64,000 nucleotides of DNA from CAYFZR01 sp046760505 [NCBI: Candidatus Hydrothermarchaeota archaeon] (lineage in GTDB: Archaea > CAYFZR01), in the NCBI GenBank assembly GCA_046760505.1, contig JBHIEG010000005.1:21868-85867 (forward strand). Direction: 5' to 3'. The stretch's first letter is position 1, and each line of letters starts with the position of its first letter. The notes under the pieces were generated by a model that saw only the letters and a list, made by a program, of their open reading frames with translations, made no database searches and had not been told where the DNA came from. Position numbers and translations under genes: made by a program. Positions 55,659 through 63,941 of the stretch are shown piece by piece.

Positions 55659-56139
55659 GTTTACCTTCCATTTTGCCTATCTTTTTCAACAATTCAGCCT
55701 TCTTTGAACTGGAATTTTTGGATCTAATCTTTGTACCTTTTATCAATGCTTTATATCTACCCAGTAATCTTTTAACTATTGCCTTTTCCTTTTTTGTCAG
55801 GGATTTTCCCTTGATCTCGGCCGATAGTCTCTCCAGGGCTTCATCATATTTTTTCAATTTTAAATCGATTTCTTTTGGTTTTTCCTCAATTTCATTCAGG
55901 AAATCTTTTAGTCTGCTTGAAACATTTAACCCCTTTTCGGTTAGTTTAACGTATTTTTTCCTTCCAATCTTCTCTGAAATTAAAAAACCATCTTTTTCCA
56001 GTTCTTGAACCAAATTGAGGGTGTAGGCGTAGGTTGTATCTATTTCTTTGGACAATTCGTGGACATATGTTTTTTTCTCACTTTCTATGGCGAGCAAAAG
56101 TTTGCATGGCTTTTCTACCAGAAATTTCCAGGCAGACAT
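55648..56139 (-). CDS. MarR/winged-helix transcriptional regulator
   Basis: The protein of 163 residues begins with a winged helix (CKLLLAIESEKKTYVHELSKEI, TYAYTLNLVQELEKDGFLISEKIGRKKYVKLTEKG), then a charged helical tail rich in lysine (80-163). ATG 56139 is preferred to GTG 56148, given an AT-rich TATA-like AATTTAAAAAACAT about 20 bases upstream. The effector and target are unknown. It converges on xerA with an 11-base overlap. Confidence 0.8.
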   Translation of the reverse strand: MSAWKFLVEKPCKLLLAIESEKKTYVHELSKEIDTTYAYTLNLVQELEKDGFLISEKIGRKKYVKLTEKGLNVSSRLKDFLNEIEEKPKEIDLKLKKYDEALERLSAEIKGKSLTKKEKAIVKRLLGRYKALIKGTKIRSKNSSSKKAELLKKIGKMEGKLRV

Positions 56140-56148
56140 ATTAATCAC

Positions 56149-56314
56149 ATTATGTTTTTTAAATTATATTTATTTTTTAATATTTATATTTTTCTATTTT
56201 ATTTTATATAATTATTTAAAAAAATATAAAATAACGAATAAGTTTTTGTATATAAAATGATTTCTGTATGAAATAAAGAGTGTGTTGAAAAATAGTTGCG
56301 AAATAAAATTTAGT
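56149..56314 (-). other. AT-rich intergenic region
   Basis: There is no ORF of note, and the sequence is almost purely A and T for 80 bases, suggesting a promoter or transcription-stop region. It separates the DHH gene (minus strand) from the regulator gene downstream of it. Confidence 0.4.
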
Positions 56315-57649
56315 TTATGATTTTGAAAAGAGATTGGATGTTATTATGCTCTCTAGGTTATAAATGAAGTTTTCTTCTTCCCCTTTTGGTATAATAGCGC
56401 CTGCTGCCACATTATGACCTCCTCCTGAACCTCCAACAAGTTTTGCAGCTGAATATAAGGCAGATGCTAGGTTGATGTTCATTTGAGGGGAGATCCTTGC
56501 AGATACCTTTATTTTGCTGTTATCTGTATTTGCCAGTCCTAAATTTACACGATCATCAGGTAAAATTCCAGAACTTACAGCTATTCCCAGAATTGTTCCT
56601 ATCATCGTGTCCTTAATTTTATCTCTCGCGTAGAAGTACTGCAAATTACCATGTACAATTGGATCCTTTTTTCTAATGTAGTTTAATCCGTCGATTATTT
56701 GAGTTCTGTAAAGGTCTAGAAGTTTTCTTGCGAAAAGGAGATCTTTTTCCCTGTCTCCCAGGCATACCGATAGTCCGACCTCAGGGTGATCTGTTCTTGC
56801 AGTTGCGTTTAAAAGGGTGGAAAATTCTTTAGCATCTCTGAGTTCGGAGCCCTTTGGCTCATTTGGGAATGTATAGACGTAACCTATCAAATTTTTTGTT
56901 GTATCTACCGGTACATTGGATTTAAACATAAGATAGACAAGTTTAGTTATCAAACGCCTTTTTTCATGAAGAGTTAGCTCGGACCATCGCTTGTTCCTGA
57001 TACCAATGGAACTTAAAAATGAAAAGCACGACTTAATGTTTCCTGTCATTCCGGGGATAAACGGATCAGACGAGTAGCAGAGTAGATTCGCTATCTTTTT
57101 TGTTTCCTTTCCATAAAGTCTGATATCCTTTTCTTCCTGGACAACCCCTCTTTCGCATCCTTTTTTCAGGAACCAGCGATTTAAGCCGATTAACTTTCCG
57201 TTTCGATCTTGCCTGTCTCCTATTGCTCCCAAAATGGAGAGGGAGAAAAATCTTGAATTTTCTCTGGACTGTAGATAGGAAAATAATCCCAGTAAGCCGG
57301 AAGCCGAAATTTCCTCGGAACCGCTGAATCCAAAGTTAAACGGATTTATGACTCCCTGATTCAGGGTGTAATGGTGATCGAATACGATGGAATTTAAATT
57401 CGGATCTATATTCAGATCAGTGGCAACAACGAATTCTGAATATTTTTTTAGGTCAACCTCTCCTGAAGATTTTAAGAATTCGACCGAGTAGTCTATGTTT
57501 AAATTTCTGAGAACATTTATCAATATGGCAGATGCTGCGATCCCGTCTGCATCGCAGTGAGAGAGTACCTTGACTTCTCGTTGCCTTTTAAGTTCGTGCA
57601 ACGCCGTCCTCAAGGTTTTTAGCAATCGGTTGAAATGCTTTCTATTCAT
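56315..57649 (-). CDS. DHH-family RecJ-like protein (second GAN-like copy)
   Basis: The 444-residue protein has VLSHCDADGIAASAIL, ATDLN, IVFDHHYTLNQG, GAIGDRQDRNGKLIGLNRW and GGSGGGHNVAAGA. It shares the layout of the protein at 13561, including the GDxQDRxGKLIG block. One may be the replisome GAN nuclease and the other a Cdc45-like or repair relative. The ligand residues look intact in both. Confidence 0.88.
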   Translation of the reverse strand: MNRKHFNRLLKTLRTALHELKRQREVKVLSHCDADGIAASAILINVLRNLNIDYSVEFLKSSGEVDLKKYSEFVVATDLNIDPNLNSIVFDHHYTLNQGVINPFNFGFSGSEEISASGLLGLFSYLQSRENSRFFSLSILGAIGDRQDRNGKLIGLNRWFLKKGCERGVVQEEKDIRLYGKETKKIANLLCYSSDPFIPGMTGNIKSCFSFLSSIGIRNKRWSELTLHEKRRLITKLVYLMFKSNVPVDTTKNLIGYVYTFPNEPKGSELRDAKEFSTLLNATARTDHPEVGLSVCLGDREKDLLFARKLLDLYRTQIIDGLNYIRKKDPIVHGNLQYFYARDKIKDTMIGTILGIAVSSGILPDDRVNLGLANTDNSKIKVSARISPQMNINLASALYSAAKLVGGSGGGHNVAAGAIIPKGEEENFIYNLESIITSNLFSKS

Positions 57650-57882
57650 GATTAATCCTCAATAAATGATTTATTTATTTTTTAATTACTATTGAACGCT
57701 CATATATTAAAAATCTTTCGATTTTGTCAGACAATTTAAAAAATAAGAATATATAATAGTTAACTCAATTAAAGAAGAATAATTTGATTCGTAAACATGG
57801 TAGATAGGCATTCAAATATAAATGGGAAATTCAGTTAATAGGGCAAAAAAGAGATAAGGAGAATCAACAGAAAAATGGTGAT
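57650..57882 (+). other. Intergenic region before the MBL hydrolase gene
   Basis: Divergent gap with AT-rich elements. GAATATATAATAG (about 57746-57758) is a possible TATA box, though far from the start at 57886. No small gene or stable hairpin is seen. Confidence 0.4.
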
Positions 57883-57885
57883 ATG

Positions 57886-58551
57886 ATGAAAGTATTTGAT
57901 GGAATCTATTTTATTCCGGGTAGAATGTATGACTCAAACGTTATATTTCTAAAAGGAGACATAAATGCCATTGTAGATACTGGAACCGGCAGTTTCGTAG
58001 AATACTTGATCCAAGAAATAAGGAAATGCGGCTCTGGCATAGAAGATATTGACTGGATAATAGATACACACTGTCATCATGATCATACAGGTGGTAATTT
58101 TGAGATAAAGAGAAAAAGCAAGGCCAAGATAGCGATTCATGAGAAAGACTTAAGACCACTTCAGGAAGGAGATCAGAGAGTCACTGGAGCATGGATTTTT
58201 GGTCAGACAGCGGTACCGGTTAAGGTGGAAAGAAAATTAAAAGAGGGCGATGTGTTAAAACTTGGAAACTATGATTTTGAGGTTATTCATGCGCCGGGAC
58301 ATACCATTGGCTGCATATGTCTTTACAATGCTGAGAATCAGATTCTAATCTCAGGAGATGTTGTCTTTTCCCATGGAGGAATAGGAAGGGTTGATACGCC
58401 CACAGGAAACAGCAGTCAAATGAAAGAATCCATAAAAAGACTTACAAAACTGGATGTTGAAATATTGCTTCCTGGTCACGGCCCATCTGTATCTAAGAAG
58501 GCAAAAGAGCACATACTGAAATCTTATAAGATGGCTGAGATGTTTCTTTAA
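57886..58551 (+). CDS. Metallo-beta-lactamase fold hydrolase (glyoxalase II-like)
   Basis: The 221-residue protein has the complete metal set: IIDTHCHHDHTGGN (HxHxDH), HAPGHTIGCICLYN, ISGDVVFSHGGIG and LLPGHGPSV. It resembles small glyoxalase II-type thioesterases; the substrate is unknown. A GGTGAT site precedes the two adjacent ATGs, 57883 and 57886; either may be used. It abuts the DUF504 gene. Confidence 0.88.
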   Translation: MKVFDGIYFIPGRMYDSNVIFLKGDINAIVDTGTGSFVEYLIQEIRKCGSGIEDIDWIIDTHCHHDHTGGNFEIKRKSKAKIAIHEKDLRPLQEGDQRVTGAWIFGQTAVPVKVERKLKEGDVLKLGNYDFEVIHAPGHTIGCICLYNAENQILISGDVVFSHGGIGRVDTPTGNSSQMKESIKRLTKLDVEILLPGHGPSVSKKAKEHILKSYKMAEMFL

Positions 58552-58788
58552 ATGGAGGTTAGGAATATTTTAAACAGGCTGAAATGGCATCCTGATGAAA
58601 GTCTTGAGGAAGTAGAGATTAAAATAATCCACAGGGGCGAGAAAGGAGACTCAAAAATAATCATGGGCAGGGATATAGAAAAACTTGAGAGGAGTTTCCT
58701 CGTAACAAATGACGGTACTTGGATACCCTATCATAGAGTAATCGAGATAAGGAGGGAGAATGAAATACTGTGGAAAAAGGAGATATAG
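58552..58788 (+). CDS. DUF504 (MJ1316-like) RNA end-recognition domain protein
   Basis: The 78-residue protein has the DUF504/UPF0248 pattern: RNILNRLKWHPDE, IKIIHRGEKGDSKIIMGRDI, and VTNDGTWIPYHRVIEIRREN. The family (PF04457) is proposed to recognise RNA cyclic-phosphate ends. It starts directly after the MBL stop and slightly overlaps the region before wecC. Confidence 0.88.
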   Translation: MEVRNILNRLKWHPDESLEEVEIKIIHRGEKGDSKIIMGRDIEKLERSFLVTNDGTWIPYHRVIEIRRENEILWKKEI

Positions 58789-58790
58789 GA

Positions 58791-60191
58791 ATGATAGGAA
58801 AAACCCCGGAAGAGGTCAAAAAATTAATTCATGAGGGAAAAATAAGAGTATGTGTATTGGGTCTGGGCTATGTTGGAGCTCCTACTGCATCTGCCTTTGC
58901 GCTTGCGGGGGCAAAGGTTTTAGGATACGATATCAATGAAGAAACTGTTAAAAAGATAAACGCAGGCATATCACCTGTTTCAGATTCTCATGGAAAGAGT
59001 TTGTTCGAAAAGGCCTATAGAAAGGGGAATCTTCTTGCCACGAACGATCCTAGCAATTTAAAAAATATGGATCTTTTCTTGATATGCGTTCCTACTCCTA
59101 TAGATTCAATGAAAAGACCCGATCTAAACCCATTGATGGATGCATCAAAAACAATAGGAGAGAATATCAAGGAAGGCTCTCTTGTTATTGTAGAGAGCAC
59201 GGTATGGCCTGGAACCACGGAAGAAATAGTTCTTCCAATAATAGAGGAGAGATCTGGGTTAAGGGCTTCGAAAGAATTTGGTCTGGCTCACTGTCCTGAA
59301 AGAATCGACATAGGAAATCCCGAGTATCATCTTCTAAATATACCGAGAGTGGTGGGAGGAATAGATGAGAGAAGCACAGATCTTGCGCAGGCAGTTTATG
59401 AGGCTGTTTTAGATGCTAAAGTCTATAAAGTAAGGAATTCCAGAATCGCTGAGTCTGTAAAATTGTTGGAAAATACCTACAGGGACGTGAACATTGCACT
59501 GGTAAACGAACTCGCAAGAATCTTTGAGAGACTCAATATCGATATAATGGAAGTAATCCAAGCAGCAAGCACAAAACCGTTTGCCTTTCAGCCCCATTAT
59601 CCCGGAGCAGGAGTTGGCGGGCACTGCATACCCGTGGATCCTTACTATTTAGTTTATAAAGCAAGCGAAATTGGTATTGAACCCCTTCTTTTGCTTACTG
59701 CAAGAAAAATAAACGAATACATGCCCCACCATGTCGTGACATTGGTAATGGAAGCCTTAAATGAGATCAAAAAACCGGTAAGGGGTACAAAAATCGCAAT
59801 CATCGGGTTAACCTATAAAGGAGATGTAAAAGATGTAAGGGAATCTCCAGCATTTCCCATAATAAGCGATTTAAAGTCAAAGGGCGCTGTTTTATCTCTT
59901 TATGATCCTTTTTTAAGTGAAAATGAGATTTTTGAACATTTTGGAATTAATTCATCTATATCAATAGAAGATGCTTGCAAAGAAGCATCCTGTTTATTAT
60001 TAATCACAGATCACTCTGAGTTTAAAAATTTGGACTTCAAAAAAATCTCAAAAAGTATGAAAAAGCCGTCTGTAGTAGTTGATGGAAGAAATATTTTTGA
60101 TCCTGAAGAAGTCGTTAAAAACGATCTTTTGTACATAGGAGTTGGAAGGAGATACTTAAAAGGTATCAATAAAAAAATTGAAATTGTTTAA
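58791..60191 (+). CDS. wecC: UDP-N-acetyl-D-mannosamine dehydrogenase
   Basis: From ATG 58791 (behind AAGGAGAT) the protein is 466 residues. Motifs are VLGLGYVGAPTASAFALAGA split over the NAD fold, VESTVWPGTTEE, the catalytic loop GAGVGGHCIPVDPYYL with cysteine, and LTYKGDVKDVRESPA. It oxidises UDP-ManNAc to UDP-ManNAcA for surface glycans or N-glycans, downstream of GlmM/GlmU. UDP-glucose-type dehydrogenase activity on another sugar is possible. Confidence 0.92.
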   Translation: MIGKTPEEVKKLIHEGKIRVCVLGLGYVGAPTASAFALAGAKVLGYDINEETVKKINAGISPVSDSHGKSLFEKAYRKGNLLATNDPSNLKNMDLFLICVPTPIDSMKRPDLNPLMDASKTIGENIKEGSLVIVESTVWPGTTEEIVLPIIEERSGLRASKEFGLAHCPERIDIGNPEYHLLNIPRVVGGIDERSTDLAQAVYEAVLDAKVYKVRNSRIAESVKLLENTYRDVNIALVNELARIFERLNIDIMEVIQAASTKPFAFQPHYPGAGVGGHCIPVDPYYLVYKASEIGIEPLLLLTARKINEYMPHHVVTLVMEALNEIKKPVRGTKIAIIGLTYKGDVKDVRESPAFPIISDLKSKGAVLSLYDPFLSENEIFEHFGINSSISIEDACKEASCLLLITDHSEFKNLDFKKISKSMKKPSVVVDGRNIFDPEEVVKNDLLYIGVGRRYLKGINKKIEIV

Positions 60192-60198
60192 TATTTAT

Positions 60199-60759
60199 TC
60201 ATTCCAACAATCCTTTTGTTGATGGTATTTCTTTTGATGTCTCTCTTGTAGCCATTTTTAATGATTTTCCAAATGCCTTGAAGGTTGCCTCAATTATATG
60301 GTGTGTGTTTTCTCCGCTCAGTTGTTTTATGTGTATGTTCATGCCGCCTTTTGCTGCTAGAATATTGAAAAAAGTTTCTACCAACTCGGTGGGAAAATCT
60401 CCAACCTTTTCCTCTAGAACTAAAGAAACATCGCAAAATGATCTCCCGCCTAAATCAACGGAAACCAGTATTAAGGCATCATCCATCGGTAATATGGAAA
60501 ATCCTATCCTCTCGATTCCAACCTTTCCTCCCAAGGAATCTTGTATGCATTCACCAAGCAGTTCCGCTGTTTCCTTGGTTAATTCATAAATATTCTCCAG
60601 ATCTCCCTTTATATATAGATCAAAACCGGAAAATACCGAGAAAGAAGATAGAATATGACTGAAGAAGGCGTTTGGAATATCAATATCAAATTTTCCGTCT
60701 CCATCCAAGTTCAATTCAATTTTCAATCCCTTTTCCTTGCGCTTACTCCTCCTTTGCAA
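60199..60759 (-). CDS. hisB: Imidazoleglycerol-phosphate dehydratase HisB, divergent, lacks HHxxED
   Basis: The C-terminal half is canonical: GIERIGFSILPMDDALILVSVDLGGR and GENTHHIIEATFKAFGKSL. In the N-terminal half the usual DHHTVED metal-binding motif is replaced by NIYELTKETAE, and FLDHML by FFSHIL. Known HisB uses both histidine pairs for its two manganese ions, so activity is doubtful. TTG 60759 (after GGGAGG) gives 186 residues; an ATG at 60816 would overlap hisA by 74 bases. The frame is otherwise intact. Confidence 0.85.
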   Translation of the reverse strand: MQRRSKRKEKGLKIELNLDGDGKFDIDIPNAFFSHILSSFSVFSGFDLYIKGDLENIYELTKETAELLGECIQDSLGGKVGIERIGFSILPMDDALILVSVDLGGRSFCDVSLVLEEKVGDFPTELVETFFNILAAKGGMNIHIKQLSGENTHHIIEATFKAFGKSLKMATRETSKEIPSTKGLLE

Positions 60760-61462
60760 CTCTCTTCGCCTCCCTGAAGTCAAGTATTCCTTTGTAAAAC
60801 GCCATTCCCACAACAATACCCCATGCTTTTAGCCTTTTTATATTTTTCACGTCTTCCAAACTTGTTATGCCTCCTGAAACGATTACAGGAAGGTTTGTGC
60901 TCCTTACAAATTTCTCTATGTATGATAGGCGCACTCCTTTAAGCGTGCCCTCTACACTTACATCCGTATATAAGTATCCCCATGCGCCAAGCCTCTCATA
61001 TTTTTTCGCGAGTTTTATTGGAGATTCTTTGTAAGATTCACTCCATCCCTTGATCACGACCGAATCATCTTTAAAATCTAATGCAACTATAACTCTTTTT
61101 CCAAATTCCTTTGAAAGTTTTTCAACGAGTTCAGGGTTTCTTATGGCAGATGTTCCAAGTATTACTTTGTCAATACCTTTTTCGAGCAAGAGAGAGGCAT
61201 CCTGATAACTCCTTATTCCTCCTCCCAGATGAACTGGTATTGAAATTTTATCGATTATTTCATCCACCACATCAATGTTCTTTCTTTTTCCCTCAAAGGC
61301 GCCGTCTAAGTCTATTATGTGGAGTATCTCAGCTCCTAGATCCTGCCAGTAAAGAGCCATCTTTACCGGATCATCTATTACTATTTGTTCGCTGCCTTTT
61401 CTTCCTTGTACCAGTTGAACGCATTTCCTGTTTAGTATATCCACTGAAGGTATAACGATCAT
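60743..61462 (-). CDS. hisA: HisA, 5'ProFAR isomerase
   Basis: The 239-residue TIM barrel starts at ATG 61462 (VIPSVDILNRKCVQLVQG), overlapping the hisH stop by four bases; upstream codons are hisH read out of frame. Catalytic aspartates are in PSVD (Asp8) and LYTDVSVEG. LHIIDLDGAF, HLGGGIRS and VSGGITSLED are the phosphate sites. It opens the ring of ProFAR in histidine synthesis. hisF is not in the window. Confidence 0.95.
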   Translation of the reverse strand: MIVIPSVDILNRKCVQLVQGRKGSEQIVIDDPVKMALYWQDLGAEILHIIDLDGAFEGKRKNIDVVDEIIDKISIPVHLGGGIRSYQDASLLLEKGIDKVILGTSAIRNPELVEKLSKEFGKRVIVALDFKDDSVVIKGWSESYKESPIKLAKKYERLGAWGYLYTDVSVEGTLKGVRLSYIEKFVRSTNLPVIVSGGITSLEDVKNIKRLKAWGIVVGMAFYKGILDFREAKRVAKEE

Positions 61463-62067
61463 AGGCCCACGATATCGATAAAATTTTTCAGAATTTTTAA
61501 TCCGGATCTTCCGCTCTTTTCCGGATGAAACTGAGTAGCGTATATATTGTTCTTGCTTAAAACACTGCAAAATTCTATTGAATAATTGGTAGTGCATGCT
61601 ATCACATCTTTTTCATCAGGAATCACTACGTAAGAGTGCACAAAGTAAAAATGATCTCCATCTTTTATATTTTCTAGCAATTTATTTCTCTTCATAATTT
61701 TAATCGAATTCCAGCCCATGTGCGGTATTTTTACATGTGCAGGTAGCCTTACGACCTTTCCTCTGATGATATCAAGTCCCTGATGAAATCCGTCTTCATA
61801 ACTGTATGTTGCGAAAAGTTGCATTCCGAGGCATATTCCTAAGACAGGGGTGTCAGCTTCTATGAGTTCTTTTAAGGTAGTTGCTACGGGATTTATATTT
61901 TTTATTGCGTCTCTGAACGCTCCGACTCCTGGTAATACGATTCCACTTGCTTTTTTGAGATCATCAATTCTATGAGATATGATGGTTGAGGCTCCATGCA
62001 ATTCTAGAGCTTTTTGAACACTTCTCAGATTGCCCATTCCGTAGTCGATGATCACTATTCTAGACAT
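61459..62067 (-). CDS. hisH: Imidazole glycerol phosphate synthase subunit HisH
   Basis: The 202-residue class I glutaminase has IIDYGMGNLRSVQKAL, nucleophile Cys in LGICLGMQLF and the catalytic QFHPEKSG. It supplies ammonia to HisF. A TATA box (AAATTATATATTCTT on the minus strand, about 62091-62105) predicts a leaderless start at ATG 62067, first of hisH-hisA-hisB. Confidence 0.95.
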   Translation of the reverse strand: MSRIVIIDYGMGNLRSVQKALELHGASTIISHRIDDLKKASGIVLPGVGAFRDAIKNINPVATTLKELIEADTPVLGICLGMQLFATYSYEDGFHQGLDIIRGKVVRLPAHVKIPHMGWNSIKIMKRNKLLENIKDGDHFYFVHSYVVIPDEKDVIACTTNYSIEFCSVLSKNNIYATQFHPEKSGRSGLKILKNFIDIVGL

Positions 62068-62114
62068 ATGAATCCAAAAAAATCTCTGAGTAAGAATATA
62101 TAATTTTTCTTAAA

Positions 62115-62219
62115 TTAATAAATTAAGGGTGAGATTCCTCTCTCTCTTAAAAGCCTTCTTCCTACAGCCGGATATTTTTTCAGGTACTCTATTTCAAAAA
62201 GTTCCTTCTCTCTTTTCAT
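62115..62219 (-). CDS. Small gene, 34 aa
   Basis: ATG 62219 is preceded by GAGGTG six bases upstream, and a TATA-like GTATAATTT lies near 62250, so this very short frame has the signals of a real gene. The peptide is basic and helical: KREKELFEIEYLKKYP, then GRRLLRERG. It has no histidine run, so it is unlikely to be a his leader peptide although it lies just upstream of hisH. A related broken copy is at 62842-62977. Confidence 0.5.
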   Translation of the reverse strand: MKREKELFEIEYLKKYPAVGRRLLRERGISPLIY

Positions 62220-62443
62220 AAGCAACACCTCTTAGTAGTGTTAAAATTATACAACCAAGATTCTTTTCATCTGATTCGTCAAAGATTTGTCAAATCAGAA
62301 ACAAACCTTTATTTAAGGGAGATCAAAGAAAAAATGATAAGCATATATACTTGCTTAAATCGGAGGATAAATTATTCATATGTTTTACAAATTAGATGAT
62401 GGGAGAGATAGCGGATTTTTCTAAAAATTCTAAGGGATCCTCA

Positions 62444-62808
62444 ATGATTAGAGCAGAGTTGATCGCAAAAGGAAAGGTCCAGAAAGTTGGCTACAGGGAC
62501 TTCGTTGAAGAAAAACCATGGAACTGGGATTAAAGGGCTATGTAGAAAATCTTAGGGATAGACCAAAGGTAAAGATAGTCGTGGAAGGAGAAAAAGAAAA
62601 AATAGATGAATTTATCAATAAAATAAAGATCAAAGACGAATTTACTAACGTAGAGGATATAGAGGTAGAATACAAAGAATACACCGGAGAATTCGAATAC
62701 TTTGATATAAAATACGGCTCATTGGAGGAGGAAATAGGAGATCGAATGGTAACAGGTATAGACTACATCAAGGGATTAACAAGCGTTGTAAAAATTAAAA
62801 AGGAATAG
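62444..62808 (+). pseudogene. acyP: Acylphosphatase-like protein, interrupted by a one-base frameshift
   Basis: The first frame, ATG 62444 after AAGGGA, reads ELIAKGKVQKVGYRDFVEEK, the acylphosphatase active-site start (arginine in GYRDF), then hits TAA at 62531. The second frame from 62518 continues LGLKGYVENLRD, KVKIVVEGEKEKIDEFI and a longer C-terminus (EVEYKEYTGEFEYFDIKYG) seen in archaeal acylphosphatase-like proteins. Restoring one base near 62515 (AAACCATGG from AAAGCCATGG) would join them. It may be a real mutation, an assembly error or recoding. Confidence 0.8.
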
Positions 62809-62841
62809 AATTTTTGCCTTCTATTAAATAAAGACATTCGG

Positions 62842-62977
62842 CTAGACGTTTGTAGGTGTATAAATGATATTCCCCCTTAACAGTCTTTCCTGTATGCCCG
62901 AATATTTCTTGATGAAATCCTCCCAATGTTTTTCAAAAATTTCTTTTCTGCAAGAAATATTCGTTTTTTGCTTTCAT
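62842..62977 (-). pseudogene. Degenerate copy of the 34-aa small gene
   Basis: From ATG 62977 the frame reads MKAKNEYFLQKR before a stop; one base away the reading continues EIFEKHWEDFIKKYSGIQERLLRG. This matches the layout of the intact small gene at 62115-62219 (ELFEIEYLKKYPAVGRRLLRERG). There is no good ribosome site and the frame is broken once. It lies just downstream of the HEPN gene. Confidence 0.4.
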
Positions 62978-62998
62978 TACTAGCAGTTGAGATAGTTA

Positions 62999-63490
62999 TT
63001 ACTTTTTTACCAATTTTTCAAGATCCGTAAGAGTAGAAGGTATCTCCTCGTTGAAATAATCTTCCAAAAATTCTCTAGACAAGTTCAAAACCTTTTTTGC
63101 AGTCTTTAGACCTTTTTCGGCATCCTCAGTGGTAAAAATCAGAGTTGGAATTCTTAATTCTTCCTTCTCGATATCCAATTCTTCATATCTCGTGTTTATC
63201 CATCTTTTTTCGACCCAAAGTGCATCTTCTAAAACATTTGAGAATTCTTTTTTCAAGAGATTGCTAGCAAAATCCAAAACTTCTTTTTTGAATAGTCCCA
63301 CAACAAGGTGGCTCCTGATCTCACCACTGAATTTTACGGTCAGGCATGCTTTCAATGATTTTTCAAGGGACTGTTGAGAATGGAACAGAGATCTGCTGTA
63401 TATTCCTTTTTCCAGCAAAAATTCAGCGGTTTCCAAATCAACCTGAGCTTCTAATAATCTTCCCAACGCCCTTTTAAACCTAAGTTCCAA
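62999..63490 (-). CDS. HEPN domain protein (toxin-like partner of MNT)
   Basis: The 163-residue helical protein has the HEPN core YSRSLFHSQQSLEKSLKACL and IRSHLVVGLFKK, then RYEELDIEKEELRIPTLIFTTEDAEKGLKTAKKVL. It starts with TTG 63490, 11 bases inside the upstream MNT gene. In HEPN/MNT toxin-antitoxin pairs HEPN is an RNase toxin and MNT AMPylates it. The canonical RX4HXY motif is not obvious, so its RNase activity is uncertain. Confidence 0.8.
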   Translation of the reverse strand: MELRFKRALGRLLEAQVDLETAEFLLEKGIYSRSLFHSQQSLEKSLKACLTVKFSGEIRSHLVVGLFKKEVLDFASNLLKKEFSNVLEDALWVEKRWINTRYEELDIEKEELRIPTLIFTTEDAEKGLKTAKKVLNLSREFLEDYFNEEIPSTLTDLEKLVKK

Positions 63491-63884
63491 GCTCTAACAC
63501 TCCCTTGCCTAACTCGGATCTCATTTTTATCTTCTTCTCTTTAATCATCTCTTTTATTAGATTTTTATATTCCTCAATATCCTTTCCATAAATTACATTT
63601 CCATCAAAGATCGCATAGATCTCAAGGGAGTTTAAGAGTTCTATTGCTTTTTTTATTTCAAATGGAGTTCTAGATATAATATTTGCAGGGAAATCTAATT
63701 CGTATAATATTTTAAATTCAAGTTCCTCAGGCATTCTTTCGTTTGTTATCAAAAAGAAATCATAATCAGACCATTTATCATAATCTCCTCTTGCTCTAGA
63801 GCCAAAAAGTATTATGGATAGGATATTCTCCTCTCCGATAATTTTTAGAGCAACTTCAACAAATTTTTTAATATTCTTGTCCAT
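63480..63884 (-). CDS. Minimal nucleotidyltransferase (MNT) of HEPN/MNT pair
   Basis: The 134-residue protein has the nucleotidyltransferase signature ILFGSRARGDYDKWSDYDFFLI, which I see as GSRARG plus SDYDFF (GS-x10-DxD) near residues 28-42. Some family members polyAMPylate the HEPN toxin. It is the first gene of the pair and overlaps HEPN by 11 bases. Confidence 0.87.
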   Translation of the reverse strand: MDKNIKKFVEVALKIIGEENILSIILFGSRARGDYDKWSDYDFFLITNERMPEELEFKILYELDFPANIISRTPFEIKKAIELLNSLEIYAIFDGNVIYGKDIEEYKNLIKEMIKEKKIKMRSELGKGVLELGT

Positions 63885-63941
63885 GAAAGCACCTGCTAGT
63901 TGGCAGATTAATAGTTGATTAGACTCAGTAAATAAATGTTT

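Noticed and set aside
62115-62219. The 34-codon ORF upstream of hisH as a his attenuator leader peptide
   Set aside because: It has no histidine codon run and hisH has its own leaderless promoter downstream.
62381-62425. A 14-codon ORF beginning ATG 62381 after GGAGG
   Set aside because: Very short, poorly spaced from the ribosome site and with no recognisable pattern; not enough to call.
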